Shown here piece by piece: positions 27,447 through 36,633 of a stretch of DNA of 64,000 nt (the stretch's first letter is position 1; every line of letters begins with the position of its first letter). The notes below the pieces were generated by a model. The model had not been told where the DNA came from, searched no databases, and worked only from the letters and a program-made list of their open reading frames with translations. Made by a program: the position numbers and the translations under genes. This DNA comes from JAJDFU01 sp964641965 (lineage in GTDB: Bacteria; Bacteroidota; Bacteroidia; Chitinophagales; Saprospiraceae), in contig CAZXLD010000002.1 of NCBI GenBank assembly GCA_964641965.1, positions 124,001 through 188,000 of the forward strand, given 5' to 3'.

Positions 27447-28502
27447 TCAATTACCTATGGAAATTAATGGTCCAACATTTCCAGACCCGTCGCTAGCGAG
27501 GCTCAACAAAATGCGCATCACGCCAAAGGTTGTTTTGGATGCTATATCCCGGTCGTCGATATAATACCAATGGTCTTTATACTTAATACTGATAAAGGCC
27601 TCTTTGGGCTTTTTTTCACTGGATAAGATTTGAATGAGAGTGGGGTCATCTGGTCGAAAAGTACTCGCAGTCCTGCCTTCATCTATGTGATTTTGCGGAA
27701 CATCAATATACCAGCTAATACTGGCTATCATCTCTAGCATAGAACGAGTTTGGACTACCACTTCGGCATCGTTCTTCTGAATTAACCCGTAATCGATACT
27801 GAATTGGTTCGTATCTGGATCAAGGTTCAACAGTTCTTTAAATTCTTGGATAATTAATCTGGAGGGTTCGTCCAAATCATTCACCGGAAAATAGATCTGT
27901 ACATTTACCCTTGGCCAATCGCCCGCAAATTGCATTCCAAGCAGTCCGTTTCTTTGAAGTTCGCCCAACACTTCCAGGAGTCGGGTAAATTTCGGGTCTG
28001 ACTCCGCCCTAACCCTGGGGCCGCTCCTTTCGTTTTGTACCCGATTAATTGATCGGCTGGTCAATCGAAATAATCGTTCGGCAGCCCATCCGGATTGGAT
28101 TAGAAAAAAGATAACGGAAGGCGGTAGAGGTGTCAACAAGCTTTGGGAAAAGGATTGGCCGGATAAGGGAGTGTAAGTGATCGTAGGCCGGTCTGACCAA
28201 CTTCCGCCGACATTGGCACCTGCTGCTTCTCCAAGTGCTGACGACGTAGAGCCATTTATACCAGCAGTTCCGGTACGGGTATACTGATTGATGACAGAAG
28301 CTACATTTAAGAATTGAGGCACTTCCAAATAACGTAACCTCACTATGTTCAAAAGCATTTGCTCGTTGTCCTGCAGGGCTATTCGTTCATTGTAATTAAA
28401 GCCGTCGGGAGGAATAGTCTTTGGGCCCATGGAGGATTTACAAGAACCCAAAACCAGGACGAGAACCAATAGTAGACTGACGAATAAAGGGTGGGTAGAC
28501 AT
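27447..28502 (-). CDS. Conserved lipoprotein of unknown function
   Basis: A 351-residue lipoprotein (lipobox LGSC, Cys21). The mature N-terminus reads DNEQMLLNIVRLRYLEVPQFL, which I recall as a conserved block in otherwise uncharacterised proteins. A Gly/Ser/Ala-rich low-complexity stretch follows at about 75-105, then a mixed alpha/beta part with several Trp and Tyr near the C-terminus (DHWYYIDDRD). No catalytic pattern is seen. It lies between the helicase and the metalloprotease on the same strand, 67 bases after the latter, and could be co-transcribed with it. Confidence 0.6.
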   Translation of the reverse strand: MSTHPLFVSLLLVLVLVLGSCKSSMGPKTIPPDGFNYNERIALQDNEQMLLNIVRLRYLEVPQFLNVASVINQYTRTGTAGINGSTSSALGEAAGANVGGSWSDRPTITYTPLSGQSFSQSLLTPLPPSVIFFLIQSGWAAERLFRLTSRSINRVQNERSGPRVRAESDPKFTRLLEVLGELQRNGLLGMQFAGDWPRVNVQIYFPVNDLDEPSRLIIQEFKELLNLDPDTNQFSIDYGLIQKNDAEVVVQTRSMLEMIASISWYIDVPQNHIDEGRTASTFRPDDPTLIQILSSEKKPKEAFISIKYKDHWYYIDDRDIASKTTFGVMRILLSLASDGSGNVGPLISIGN

Positions 28503-28569
28503 TTTGGATATTAGGTGTATTCTAATTTAATTTTAAATATAGCAGAAAGGTGGACTCCCCTTAGATTTT

Positions 28570-31017
28570 CTATCTCCAACCGAATTCTCCACAACCGATA
28601 GGAGACCCCGGAGGTAATTGCCTGACCTCTGGAAATTTAAAGTCCTTCGGATCCTGCTGGAATTGTTGAATCTTCTGACGAAGATACATGTTGTGGGCTG
28701 CTACTTCTTCATTGCTGCTACTCCCAGATGTTCTTAATGCATTTTCAATATTTTGCAATTTACGAAGTGCCAGCGCAGCTACCTGCTCCTGCGTATTCGA
28801 GTTGGCGGCTAGAAGCATGAGATGATGTACGACTCGTTTTTCCACCATCAGAGCAATTTGCTGGTAGTAACCATTGGTAGATTGTACTTTTTGGTGCACA
28901 TGAAGCCAAAGCTTCTCGATTACATCCTGGGTTGAAAGTCGATTGGGTTCCAAAGCACTTTGGCTCTGTAACCTGGCTAGTCGGCCTGAGTGCAAAAGAT
29001 AGGTGAGGGTGTGATTGACCGATGATTCTGCTGCAGCAATGGGGTCCAGTGAAAGACCATCATAGGTTTTGAAAAGCTCCCGGTCGCGATTGTAACCCAT
29101 AGGCTGGGGAGGGATTAAACTCATAATGGATTTCGGAAACGCCAGGAATTCAGGGTCCATCGTGGTAAAGAGTCCCTCCATGGCAGTGGTCTGCTTTGGA
29201 TCATCGACCGGCCGGGCAACGGATTGTGCATTTCCCCGAACTGCATAAGTATACTCTAAGCCACCAACCAGCTTAGCAACAGCCTCCACTTGATAGCGGT
29301 GCATATAGTAGACTGGTACCAAAACCCTTTCTAGTTCTGCCATAGGAGCCCCTTCCGGGATATTGGTCATTCCGAATTGAGAAAGAGCTGTTTTTCGAAC
29401 CTCACTCAATCGCTTGAGTTCTTCTAATGGATCTTTCCCATTATCCCAGAGATGTGCAATTGGGTGAGCACCTCCTACCGGGCGGGCAGCCTCATCCGAG
29501 ATGTAGCGCAAGCCCATACGCTCATTTTCTTTCAAAATCTGTACTAAACCCTTTTCTTCTTCCTCTGAGTTTTCAAAATCCTGGTAACCGTAAAGGATGG
29601 TCCGTTGATCCCATTCTCCGATATCCGTATCGTAAGCAGCCGAAAAATCCATTTCTCCATTTGACTGCAGTTGGATGTATGGGTGTGGGTAATCCATGAC
29701 TGAAGCCCTATTATTGAAGCTGGATGCGAAGTTATGCGCGAGCCCTAGCGTATGTCCCACTTCATGGGCAGATAATTGCCGCAATCTGGCTAAAGCCATT
29801 TCGAGCAGTTGTGGGTCGGCTTTATCTCCTTTCTCATAGGCTTCGATAAGCCCTTGTGCAATCATAAAATCCTGGCGAACACGCAAACTCCCAAGTAGGA
29901 CGTGGCCTTTTATAATCTCCCCGGTCCTGGGGTCGACCACAGTAGAGCCATAGCTCCATCCCCGGGTTGCGCGGTGGGTCCAATTAATCACGTTATAGCG
30001 GACATCCATTGGGTCTGCATCTTCAGGAAGCACTTCTACACGAAAAGCATCTTCGTATCCCGCAGCCTCAAAAGCCTGATTCCACCAATTCGCTCCCTCG
30101 ATCAATGCAGATTGGATCGGTTCCGGAGCACCTCGGTCGAGGTAGTATACAATAGGTTCAACCGCTTTACTCCTTTCAGCAGTAGGGTCGACCTTTTCTA
30201 GGCGATGTCTGGAAATAAACCGCTTCGTTAATGGTTGATCGATTGGTGTCGCATAGTCTTGGTAACTGATTCCAAAAAAGCCGGCACGCGGATCAAACTT
30301 GCGAGCTTGATAATTGGCGTCCGGCAACTGGACAAACGAATGGTGCTGTCTAACGGTTACTGCTTTAGGAGATGGGGTTACGGATCTGATATATCCTCCA
30401 GTAGGGTCGCCGCTAAAAGTAAGTGTAGCTTCAAACTCGGAATTTTGAGGGAAGTTCTTTGTTCGATCCAGGTAAATGGCTGATCGTTCCTTATCTAAAC
30501 TATAGGTTCCCTGCTTACCTCTTTTTAAGCGATCGGTCACCCCGTGCGCATCTTGGAGGAGAAAAGGAGTAAGATCTACCAAAACTCGCCCATCGGTTTC
30601 GGCTTCAATTTTAAAGCCCGCTAATACAGAACGGGCAAACGCATCAGCCACAGACCGTCGCTCATCCGGGTTATCACTGACCGCCCGGTAATCGTAATTT
30701 GGCTGGATCATCAATACTTTTGGACCCACCCGCTCGAAATAGACGATGCGATTATTTCCGAGTTGATTACGATCCAAACCAATATCATTGGAACCGATAG
30801 CCGCTGTAAGCGAATTCACGTAAAGAAACTCTTCTTCCCATTTATTTATCTCCAACCAGATCTTACCAGAACTTTCTTCCCAATAGAAATCAAAATAGCC
30901 ATCATAAGACTCAAATCCGCTGGTCTTTTCTGAAATGCTGGGAATCTTCTTATCGTCTTGTGCTGCTGCGGTAAAAGCGAAAAATAAGAGTAGGAAAAAG
31001 AGGGATATCCTTTGCAT
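28570..31017 (-). CDS. Secreted zinc metalloprotease (DUF5117/DUF4953-type)
   Basis: A large exported protease. The start at 31017 begins a good signal peptide (MQRISLFFLLLFFAFTAAAQ), giving 815 residues; an upstream ATG at 31098 would bury it behind 27 extra residues. The metzincin zinc site HEVGHTLGLAH supplies His418, His422 and His428 with catalytic Glu419, and a Met-turn is visible in SVMDYPHP. The N-terminal 300 residues match the DUF5117/5118-type segment seen in these Bacteroidota proteases (GFESYDGYFDFYW). The C-terminal 350 residues are helical. No type IX sorting domain was seen. Substrates are unknown. Confidence 0.85.
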   Translation of the reverse strand: MQRISLFFLLLFFAFTAAAQDDKKIPSISEKTSGFESYDGYFDFYWEESSGKIWLEINKWEEEFLYVNSLTAAIGSNDIGLDRNQLGNNRIVYFERVGPKVLMIQPNYDYRAVSDNPDERRSVADAFARSVLAGFKIEAETDGRVLVDLTPFLLQDAHGVTDRLKRGKQGTYSLDKERSAIYLDRTKNFPQNSEFEATLTFSGDPTGGYIRSVTPSPKAVTVRQHHSFVQLPDANYQARKFDPRAGFFGISYQDYATPIDQPLTKRFISRHRLEKVDPTAERSKAVEPIVYYLDRGAPEPIQSALIEGANWWNQAFEAAGYEDAFRVEVLPEDADPMDVRYNVINWTHRATRGWSYGSTVVDPRTGEIIKGHVLLGSLRVRQDFMIAQGLIEAYEKGDKADPQLLEMALARLRQLSAHEVGHTLGLAHNFASSFNNRASVMDYPHPYIQLQSNGEMDFSAAYDTDIGEWDQRTILYGYQDFENSEEEEKGLVQILKENERMGLRYISDEAARPVGGAHPIAHLWDNGKDPLEELKRLSEVRKTALSQFGMTNIPEGAPMAELERVLVPVYYMHRYQVEAVAKLVGGLEYTYAVRGNAQSVARPVDDPKQTTAMEGLFTTMDPEFLAFPKSIMSLIPPQPMGYNRDRELFKTYDGLSLDPIAAAESSVNHTLTYLLHSGRLARLQSQSALEPNRLSTQDVIEKLWLHVHQKVQSTNGYYQQIALMVEKRVVHHLMLLAANSNTQEQVAALALRKLQNIENALRTSGSSSNEEVAAHNMYLRQKIQQFQQDPKDFKFPEVRQLPPGSPIGCGEFGWR

Positions 31018-31183
31018 GTAGATTTTGGTTTTGAGCCAATAAGATAAGGAAATGGTAGCTCGCAAGAAAAGGTTAGCCAGGGAACTGAATTTATGCATTG
31101 AACGAATATGAAAGCTTGGAATGTTTAGGGTAAAATCAGGATTGATAATTCTATAATTTCAATTAAGAAAATAGAGCTGGACT

Positions 31184-31861
31184 ATGGAAATTTCGCTGGA
31201 ATCAAGCGTCGGAATCGTCAATTTGCTTATCCTGATTCATATAGCTGCTGGATTTGTTGGTTTTGTGGCTGGAATTGTTGCTCTTATTGCCAAAAAGGGA
31301 AATACCTGGCATCGCATCGGCGGCAAGGTATTTTTTTACACTATGCTGACCGCCGTAGTTCTGGCCTTAATTATTTCCATCTGGCCCGGTCATGAGTCGG
31401 TAGTCCTATTTTCTATTGGACTCTTTACACTTTATCTCGTGATGACAGGTATCCGTGCTCTTCGATTTAAAAGGGCTGGGACAGATTTTAACCTTTGGAT
31501 TGATCGCCTTATTTCCGGCCTGATGGCCCTTTTTGGTATGGGAATGGTATTCGTAGCAATCTGGGAAGGTTTTAGGAATACCCAACTTGTGACTTTGGCT
31601 GTATTTGGTAGTATTGCTCTTCTACTGGCCCTAAATGATCTGAGGCTATTTCGGCATGCCGACCGACTATCAAAACAGTGGCTTCGGATTCATCTAACTA
31701 AAATGATAGGCGGTTTTATTGCAGCAACTACAGCCTTCATGGTCACGAACGAAGCCCTGCCGGGTTTGTGGGGATGGTTAAGTCCGACGGTTCTTGGGAG
31801 TATTCTAATTGCCTTTTGGCGTACAAGAATCAGGAAGGGAAAATTTGGAATTACAGCCTAA
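31184..31861 (+). CDS. DUF2306-like integral membrane protein
   Basis: A 225-residue protein with about seven hydrophobic helices. The N-terminal helix has LILIHIAAGFVGFVAG, followed by KKGNTWHRIGGKVFF; the conserved His and the HRxxG segment recall DUF2306-type membrane proteins and haem-binding cytochrome-like folds. No function is known for the family. It is a single gene, divergent from the metalloprotease with 166 bases between the starts. Confidence 0.65.
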   Translation: MEISLESSVGIVNLLILIHIAAGFVGFVAGIVALIAKKGNTWHRIGGKVFFYTMLTAVVLALIISIWPGHESVVLFSIGLFTLYLVMTGIRALRFKRAGTDFNLWIDRLISGLMALFGMGMVFVAIWEGFRNTQLVTLAVFGSIALLLALNDLRLFRHADRLSKQWLRIHLTKMIGGFIAATTAFMVTNEALPGLWGWLSPTVLGSILIAFWRTRIRKGKFGITA

Positions 31862-32018
31862 GGTATGAGGTCTCTAAGGGCCTTTCCGAAAGGTATTGGC
31901 GATTGTATAGTTGAAATCCCGTTATCCTGAAGCGGCCTATTAGGGGTATTTTGTAGATTTCGCTGTTATTTTTTCCAGGTCCCGAATTTCCTTTTATGTA
32001 TTTCCATCAATCTGCGAG

Positions 32019-32034
32019 GAATGATTAATCATTC
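32019..32034. promoter_or_regulatory. Perfect 16-base palindrome, candidate operator
   Basis: GAATGATTAATCATTC reads identically on both strands. A perfect even-length palindrome of this size is the form expected for a dimeric repressor or Lrp-type regulator. It lies 337 bases before leuA and 158 bases after the preceding gene. Confidence 0.5.
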
Positions 32035-32069
32035 TAAGATTAGTTGCTTTGGCCAATTAATCTATTGGG

Positions 32070-32097
32070 TATAATGGGTAAAAGCCCATTGTATTTT
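32070..32097 (+). terminator. Terminator-like hairpin in the leuA leader
   Basis: Nine-base stem TATAATGGG/CCCATTGTA with one G-U pair (32070-32078 and 32085-32093), six-base loop TAAAAG, followed by TTTT. It could end the upstream membrane-protein transcript or act as an attenuator of the leucine operon. Confidence 0.5.
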
Positions 32098-32370
32098 GAT
32101 TGTTGGAAAGTTGAAATTTTTGACATCACCTGTTTTGGACGTCGTACAATGATTCAAAACTGAAAGGGTAAACCTGCCTACAGACTTGGGTGAAAATGAT
32201 TCTGATGGAATATTTGCGTTTCAGTTCGGACTCAAAGTAGAGTCTTGTCTAAGGAGGGGTATAGAGAACTTTTTGTATTTGTTCCAGACACCTTTCCTGA
32301 CAATTGGTGAGCCCAGCCCAGGTCCGAAAGCAAGTAAAACCATTTTAAGATCAGTAAAAGTTACGAGTGT

Positions 32371-33516
32371 ATGTCTACCGAAAAGATTCATGTTTTTGAT
32401 ACAACACTCCGGGATGGGGAGCAGGTGCCGGGTTGTCGGTTGAATATGGATGAGAAAGTGATCATTGCCAAAGCATTGGAGGAGCTTGGAGTTGATATCA
32501 TTGAAGCAGGCTTTCCCATTTCTTCTCCTGGCGATTTCGCCTCGGTACAAGCCATTTGTGAGGCGGTCACAAATCCGGTTGTTTGTGCTTTATCAAGAGC
32601 TGTTCGAAAAGATATAGAGGTAGCTGGCGAGTCGATCCGCAAAGCCAAGCGGGGAAGGATACATACTGGAATAGGTACAAGTCCATACCATATCAAATTT
32701 AAGTTGCAGAGCAATCCGGAGGAGATCATCCAACGCGGGGTGGCAGCCGTAAAATTGGCGCGCAACCTGGCCGAAGAAGTCGAGTTCTATGCCGAAGACG
32801 CTGGACGAACAAGCAACGAATACCTGGCTCGTGTGGTGGAAGCGATGATCCATGCCGGGGCAACTGTAATCAATGTACCGGATACTACAGGGTATTGCCT
32901 ACCTGAGATGTATGGGGAAAAGATTGCCTATCTGAAAAACCATGTACCTAACATTGACAAAGCTGTGATTTCAACTCATTGCCACAATGATCTCGGTTTG
33001 GCTACTGCAAATACTGTTGCCGGTGTGCAACATGGAGCAGGGCAGGTGGAGGTTACCATTAACGGGATAGGAGAACGTGCTGGAAACACTTCTCTTGAAG
33101 AAGTGGTAATGATCCTGAAAAGTCACAAGGGCATTGGCCGGGAGACCAACATTCGTACAGAGCATTTATATCCGACCAGCCGACTAATAAGTGAAATGAT
33201 GCGTATGCCCGTTCAACCCAATAAAGCAATCGTTGGCAGGAACGCCTTCTCCCACTCTTCAGGTATCCACCAAGATGGGGTAATTAAGCATCGGGAAAAT
33301 TATGAGATCATTGATCCCAAGGACGTCGGTGTTGATAAATCAGAAATCATTCTGACAGCTCGATCTGGAAGAGCAGCCTTAAAATACCGCTTGCTGGAGA
33401 TCGGTCACGCAGTCAATGGAGAGATTGACGAAGTTTACAGTGCTTTTCTCCAAATGGCAGACCGTAAACAGGTGATAGAGAATGCCGACCTACAGGAGCT
33501 GATGGCCCAATTCTAA
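32371..33516 (+). CDS. leuA: 2-isopropylmalate synthase, short form
   Basis: First committed step of leucine synthesis: condenses acetyl-CoA with 2-oxoisovalerate. The HMGL-like TIM barrel is complete, with DTTLRDGEQ (Arg14, Asp15) and metal ligands His203 and His205 in STHCHNDLG, and the flexible subdomain with SHSSGIHQDG. The protein stops at 381 residues, whereas classical LeuA has about 510-520 residues with a C-terminal leucine-binding domain, so leucine feedback is probably absent. Homocitrate or citramalate synthase activity is an alternative, but placement directly before leuCDB favours LeuA. Confidence 0.88.
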   Translation: MSTEKIHVFDTTLRDGEQVPGCRLNMDEKVIIAKALEELGVDIIEAGFPISSPGDFASVQAICEAVTNPVVCALSRAVRKDIEVAGESIRKAKRGRIHTGIGTSPYHIKFKLQSNPEEIIQRGVAAVKLARNLAEEVEFYAEDAGRTSNEYLARVVEAMIHAGATVINVPDTTGYCLPEMYGEKIAYLKNHVPNIDKAVISTHCHNDLGLATANTVAGVQHGAGQVEVTINGIGERAGNTSLEEVVMILKSHKGIGRETNIRTEHLYPTSRLISEMMRMPVQPNKAIVGRNAFSHSSGIHQDGVIKHRENYEIIDPKDVGVDKSEIILTARSGRAALKYRLLEIGHAVNGEIDEVYSAFLQMADRKQVIENADLQELMAQF

Positions 33517-33538
33517 GCAAAAAAGCATAAGGAGCGAG

Positions 33539-34918
33539 ATGAAAAGAACCCTTTTCGAAAAGATCTGGGAGCAGCACGTGGTACAATCCATTGAACAAGG
33601 CCCGGATGTTTTTTACATAGATCGTCATTTTATCCACGAGGTCACTAGCCCTCAAGCTTTTGCAGGGCTTGATCGCAGAGGTATCAAAGTGCGTCGACCC
33701 GACCGGGTCACCGCTACGGCCGACCACAATGTGCCTACCTTGAATCAGCATTTGCCAATCGAAGAACCTCTATCTCGAAAACAGGTGGAGGCCCTGGAGG
33801 TAAACTGTCGAAATCATGGGATAGAACTATATGGCTTAAACCACGAACGCCAGGGAATTGTGCATGTCATTGGGCCAGAGCTTGGCCTCACGCAGCCGGG
33901 GATGACTATTGTGTGTGGAGATTCTCATACGTCGACCCACGGTGCCTTCGGTACCATTGCCTTTGGTATTGGAACCAGTGAAGTAGAAATGGTTTTAGCT
34001 ACTCAATGCTTGCTTCAATACAAGCCGAAGACTATGCTAATTCGGGTGGAAGGAGAATGTCAGTCTGATGTTTCAGCCAAGGATATAATCCTATACATCA
34101 TCGCTCAATTAGGAACCGGAGGAGGAGCAGGTTATTTCGTTGAATATGCCGGGGAAGCAATTCGTGCACTCAGTATGGAAGGCCGTATGACCGTTTGTAA
34201 TATGAGCATAGAAATGGGTGCTCGAGGGGGTATGATTGCACCGGATGAAACGACGTTCAATTACCTCAGAGGAAAACCATTTGCCCCTTCGGGGCTAGCT
34301 TTTGATCAGGAGGTAGAACATTGGCAGGCGCTGGTATCTGATGAAGGGGCTAGCTATGATAATGAGGTCGTCTTTCAAGCGGAAAATATCCGGCCTATGA
34401 TCACCTTTGGTACCAATCCAGGCATGGGTATACCCATCCTCGATTCCATTCCGATGGAAAACGATCAATCGCTGCAGAAAGCACTCCAGTACATGGACTT
34501 TAACGGAGGTGACCAGATGGTGGGCAAGCGAATTTCACATGTGTTTATCGGGAGTTGCACGAATGGGCGGATTGAAGACCTCCGGGTAGTTGCAAATGCA
34601 GTCAAAGGGAAAAAAAAGGCTGACCATGTGACAGTATGGATTGTACCAGGCTCTAAGCAGGTGGAGGCTCAAGCTAAAGCAGAAGGGATTGAAGAAATCT
34701 TGAAAAGCGCAGGGTTTGAATTGCGTCAGCCCGGTTGTTCTGCCTGTCTAGCTATGAATGAGGATAAGATTCCTGCCGGAGCTTACTGCGTTTCAACCTC
34801 CAATCGCAATTTTGAAGGTCGCCAAGGGCCCGGAGCCAGAACTATCTTGGCAAGCCCCCGCACTGCTGCATTAGCGGCTATACATGGTGCCATTGCTGTT
34901 GAACCAGCCTTGGCTTGA
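33539..34918 (+). CDS. leuC: 3-isopropylmalate dehydratase large subunit
   Basis: A 459-residue aconitase-fold subunit that isomerises 2- to 3-isopropylmalate together with LeuD. [4Fe-4S] ligands are Cys340 (GSCTNGR), Cys400 and Cys403 (GCSACL). The active-site segments CGDSHTSTHGAFG and GARGGMIAPDETTF are intact. Full length for the bacterial LeuC type. It follows leuA by 22 bases and precedes leuD by 27. Confidence 0.96.
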   Translation: MKRTLFEKIWEQHVVQSIEQGPDVFYIDRHFIHEVTSPQAFAGLDRRGIKVRRPDRVTATADHNVPTLNQHLPIEEPLSRKQVEALEVNCRNHGIELYGLNHERQGIVHVIGPELGLTQPGMTIVCGDSHTSTHGAFGTIAFGIGTSEVEMVLATQCLLQYKPKTMLIRVEGECQSDVSAKDIILYIIAQLGTGGGAGYFVEYAGEAIRALSMEGRMTVCNMSIEMGARGGMIAPDETTFNYLRGKPFAPSGLAFDQEVEHWQALVSDEGASYDNEVVFQAENIRPMITFGTNPGMGIPILDSIPMENDQSLQKALQYMDFNGGDQMVGKRISHVFIGSCTNGRIEDLRVVANAVKGKKKADHVTVWIVPGSKQVEAQAKAEGIEEILKSAGFELRQPGCSACLAMNEDKIPAGAYCVSTSNRNFEGRQGPGARTILASPRTAALAAIHGAIAVEPALA

Positions 34919-34945
34919 TCCTTCTCACCCAATCAATTAGTATTC

Positions 34946-35536
34946 ATGGAACCAATTTCGATTATACAATCCAGGTGTGTGCCCCTGCCAATCGACCATG
35001 TAGATACGGATCAGATCATTCCAGCACGCTTTCTAAAAGCTACTACAAGGGAAGGTTTTGGTGCAAATCTGTTCCGGGACTGGCGATTCCGTTCTGACGG
35101 AACTGTGATTGAGGATTTTGTCCTGAATCGGGACGAATACCAGGGAGAAATCCTGCTGACCGGACAGAATTTCGGATCTGGATCCAGTAGAGAACATGCG
35201 GCCTGGGCGATAAAGGACTACGGTTTTCGCGTTGTCCTATCCACCAGATTTGCAGATATCTTTCGAAATAATGCCCTGAACAATGGATTACTGCCCGTTG
35301 AATTACCAGCATCCTTTTCCGAGACGCTTTTTCAGGCAGTAGAAGGCAATCCAAACCTACGAATTGAGGTAAACCTACCTGATCAGATCGTTCAAATTTT
35401 ACCTGACGGCCCCATAGCCTCTTTTTCGATCAATGCCTACAAAAAGCATTGTTTGCTAAACGGACTCGATGATATGGATTACCTACTTAGTGAGCAACAG
35501 GCTATTCTTAATTACGAAGCTGCCCACAACAAATAA
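34946..35536 (+). CDS. leuD: 3-isopropylmalate dehydratase small subunit
   Basis: A 196-residue swivel-domain partner of LeuC. It has the conserved VDTDQIIPARFLK near the N-terminus and NFGSGSSREHAAWAI in the middle, both lining the substrate site. Length is typical. The next gene, leuB, starts two bases after its stop, so the two are translated as a tight pair. Confidence 0.96.
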   Translation: MEPISIIQSRCVPLPIDHVDTDQIIPARFLKATTREGFGANLFRDWRFRSDGTVIEDFVLNRDEYQGEILLTGQNFGSGSSREHAAWAIKDYGFRVVLSTRFADIFRNNALNNGLLPVELPASFSETLFQAVEGNPNLRIEVNLPDQIVQILPDGPIASFSINAYKKHCLLNGLDDMDYLLSEQQAILNYEAAHNK

Positions 35537-35538
35537 CT

Positions 35539-36633
35539 ATGAGTTCAAATCGGATGGAGATTGCCCTGCTTCCCGGAGACGGTATTGGGCCAGAAATTGT
35601 AGCCCAGGGCAAGAAAGTGCTTGAGGCTCTGGCTGAGCGGTACGACTACTCATTTCAATTCACGTTTGGTACGATCGGAGCAGCAGCGATCGATGCAGAA
35701 GGAGATCCCTTACCTCCGGCTACATTGCAGGCTTGCCAACGGGCAGATGCTATTTTACTAGGGGCTGTTGGGCATCCAAAGTTTGATAACAATCCCGAAT
35801 TGAAAGTGCGGCCGGAACAAGGCTTACTCCGCATTCGAAAGGCATTGGGCTTGTTCTGTAATATTCGTCCAATTCAGGCATTTCCTATTCTGTCGGATAA
35901 GGCACCTTTAAAACCGGACCGGATAGAGGGTGTTGATTTTGTCATTTATCGAGAATTGACCGGGGGGATTTATTTCGGGGAGCGCGGTTACAAGGAGGAT
36001 GGATCTGCTTTTGATGAATGTGCCTACCATACAGAAGAGATTGAGCGAATGGCACATCTCGCTTTCCAGGCAGCTAAAATACGGAAACGAAAACTAACAC
36101 TTGTTGATAAGGCCAATGTATTGGAGACTTCTCGTCTGTGGCGAAAAGTAGTTCGCACCATTGCTCCACAGTATCCAGAAGTCGAACTGGACTTTCAATT
36201 CGTAGATAATGCTGCGATGCAAATTATCCTGAATCCGGCACAATTCGATGTTATCCTCACGGGGAATATGTTTGGCGATATACTCAGTGACGAAGCTTCC
36301 GTCATTAGTGGCTCCTTGGGGATGCTCCCCTCTGGTTCGGTGGGTGCTTCTTCTGCTTTATTTGAACCATGTCATGGTTCTTATCCACAGGCTGCAGGAA
36401 AGAATATCGCCAACCCGATGGCTACCATTTTGTCCGTGGCGATGCTACTGGACCACCTGGGATTGCCCCAAGGAGCTCAAACGGTTAGACAAGCTGTAGA
36501 TGCAGCTCTGGATGAAGCCTATTGTACGATAGATATTCAGCCAAACCAGCCCAAGTCAACGGAGGAGGTAGGTGATTTTATATCCAAAGAAATACTAGCT
36601 GCAGAGTCTAAGGAGAAAGGCTTAGTTGATTAA
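35539..36633 (+). CDS. leuB: 3-isopropylmalate dehydrogenase
   Basis: A 364-residue NAD-dependent oxidative decarboxylase giving 2-oxoisocaproate. LLPGDGIGPEI is at the N-terminus, the substrate arginines lie around LLRIRKALGLFCNIRP, and the metal-binding signature is GNMFGDILSDEAS. The NAD-binding segment EPCHGSYPQAAGKNIANP is intact. The ATG follows the leuD stop by two bases. A 311-base gap with a hairpin separates it from ilvD. Confidence 0.96.
   Translation: MSSNRMEIALLPGDGIGPEIVAQGKKVLEALAERYDYSFQFTFGTIGAAAIDAEGDPLPPATLQACQRADAILLGAVGHPKFDNNPELKVRPEQGLLRIRKALGLFCNIRPIQAFPILSDKAPLKPDRIEGVDFVIYRELTGGIYFGERGYKEDGSAFDECAYHTEEIERMAHLAFQAAKIRKRKLTLVDKANVLETSRLWRKVVRTIAPQYPEVELDFQFVDNAAMQIILNPAQFDVILTGNMFGDILSDEASVISGSLGMLPSGSVGASSALFEPCHGSYPQAAGKNIANPMATILSVAMLLDHLGLPQGAQTVRQAVDAALDEAYCTIDIQPNQPKSTEEVGDFISKEILAAESKEKGLVD

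Larger units (their letters stand above)
31862..32370. other. Long leader region of the leucine/isoleucine/valine operon
   Basis: No convincing protein gene is present. The region holds the 16-base palindrome at 32019-32034, a five-base hairpin CCAAT/ATTGG at 32053-32068, and the terminator-like hairpin at 32070-32097. A 17-codon frame (32021-32074, MINHSKISCFGQLIYWV) ends at the base of the latter but is not especially rich in Leu, Ile or Val. No T-box core motif was seen. About 270 bases remain between the hairpin and leuA. Confidence 0.5.

Noticed and set aside
32120..32150. TTGACA and TACAAT pair resembling a sigma-70 promoter
   Set aside because: Spacing is 19 bases, and the Bacteroidota primary sigma factor uses TTG and TAnnTTTG boxes instead; TACAATGA does not match.
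32186..32443. 85-codon frame overlapping the leuA start
   Set aside because: It runs into leuA in another frame, is not rich in branched-chain residues and shows no leader-peptide character.
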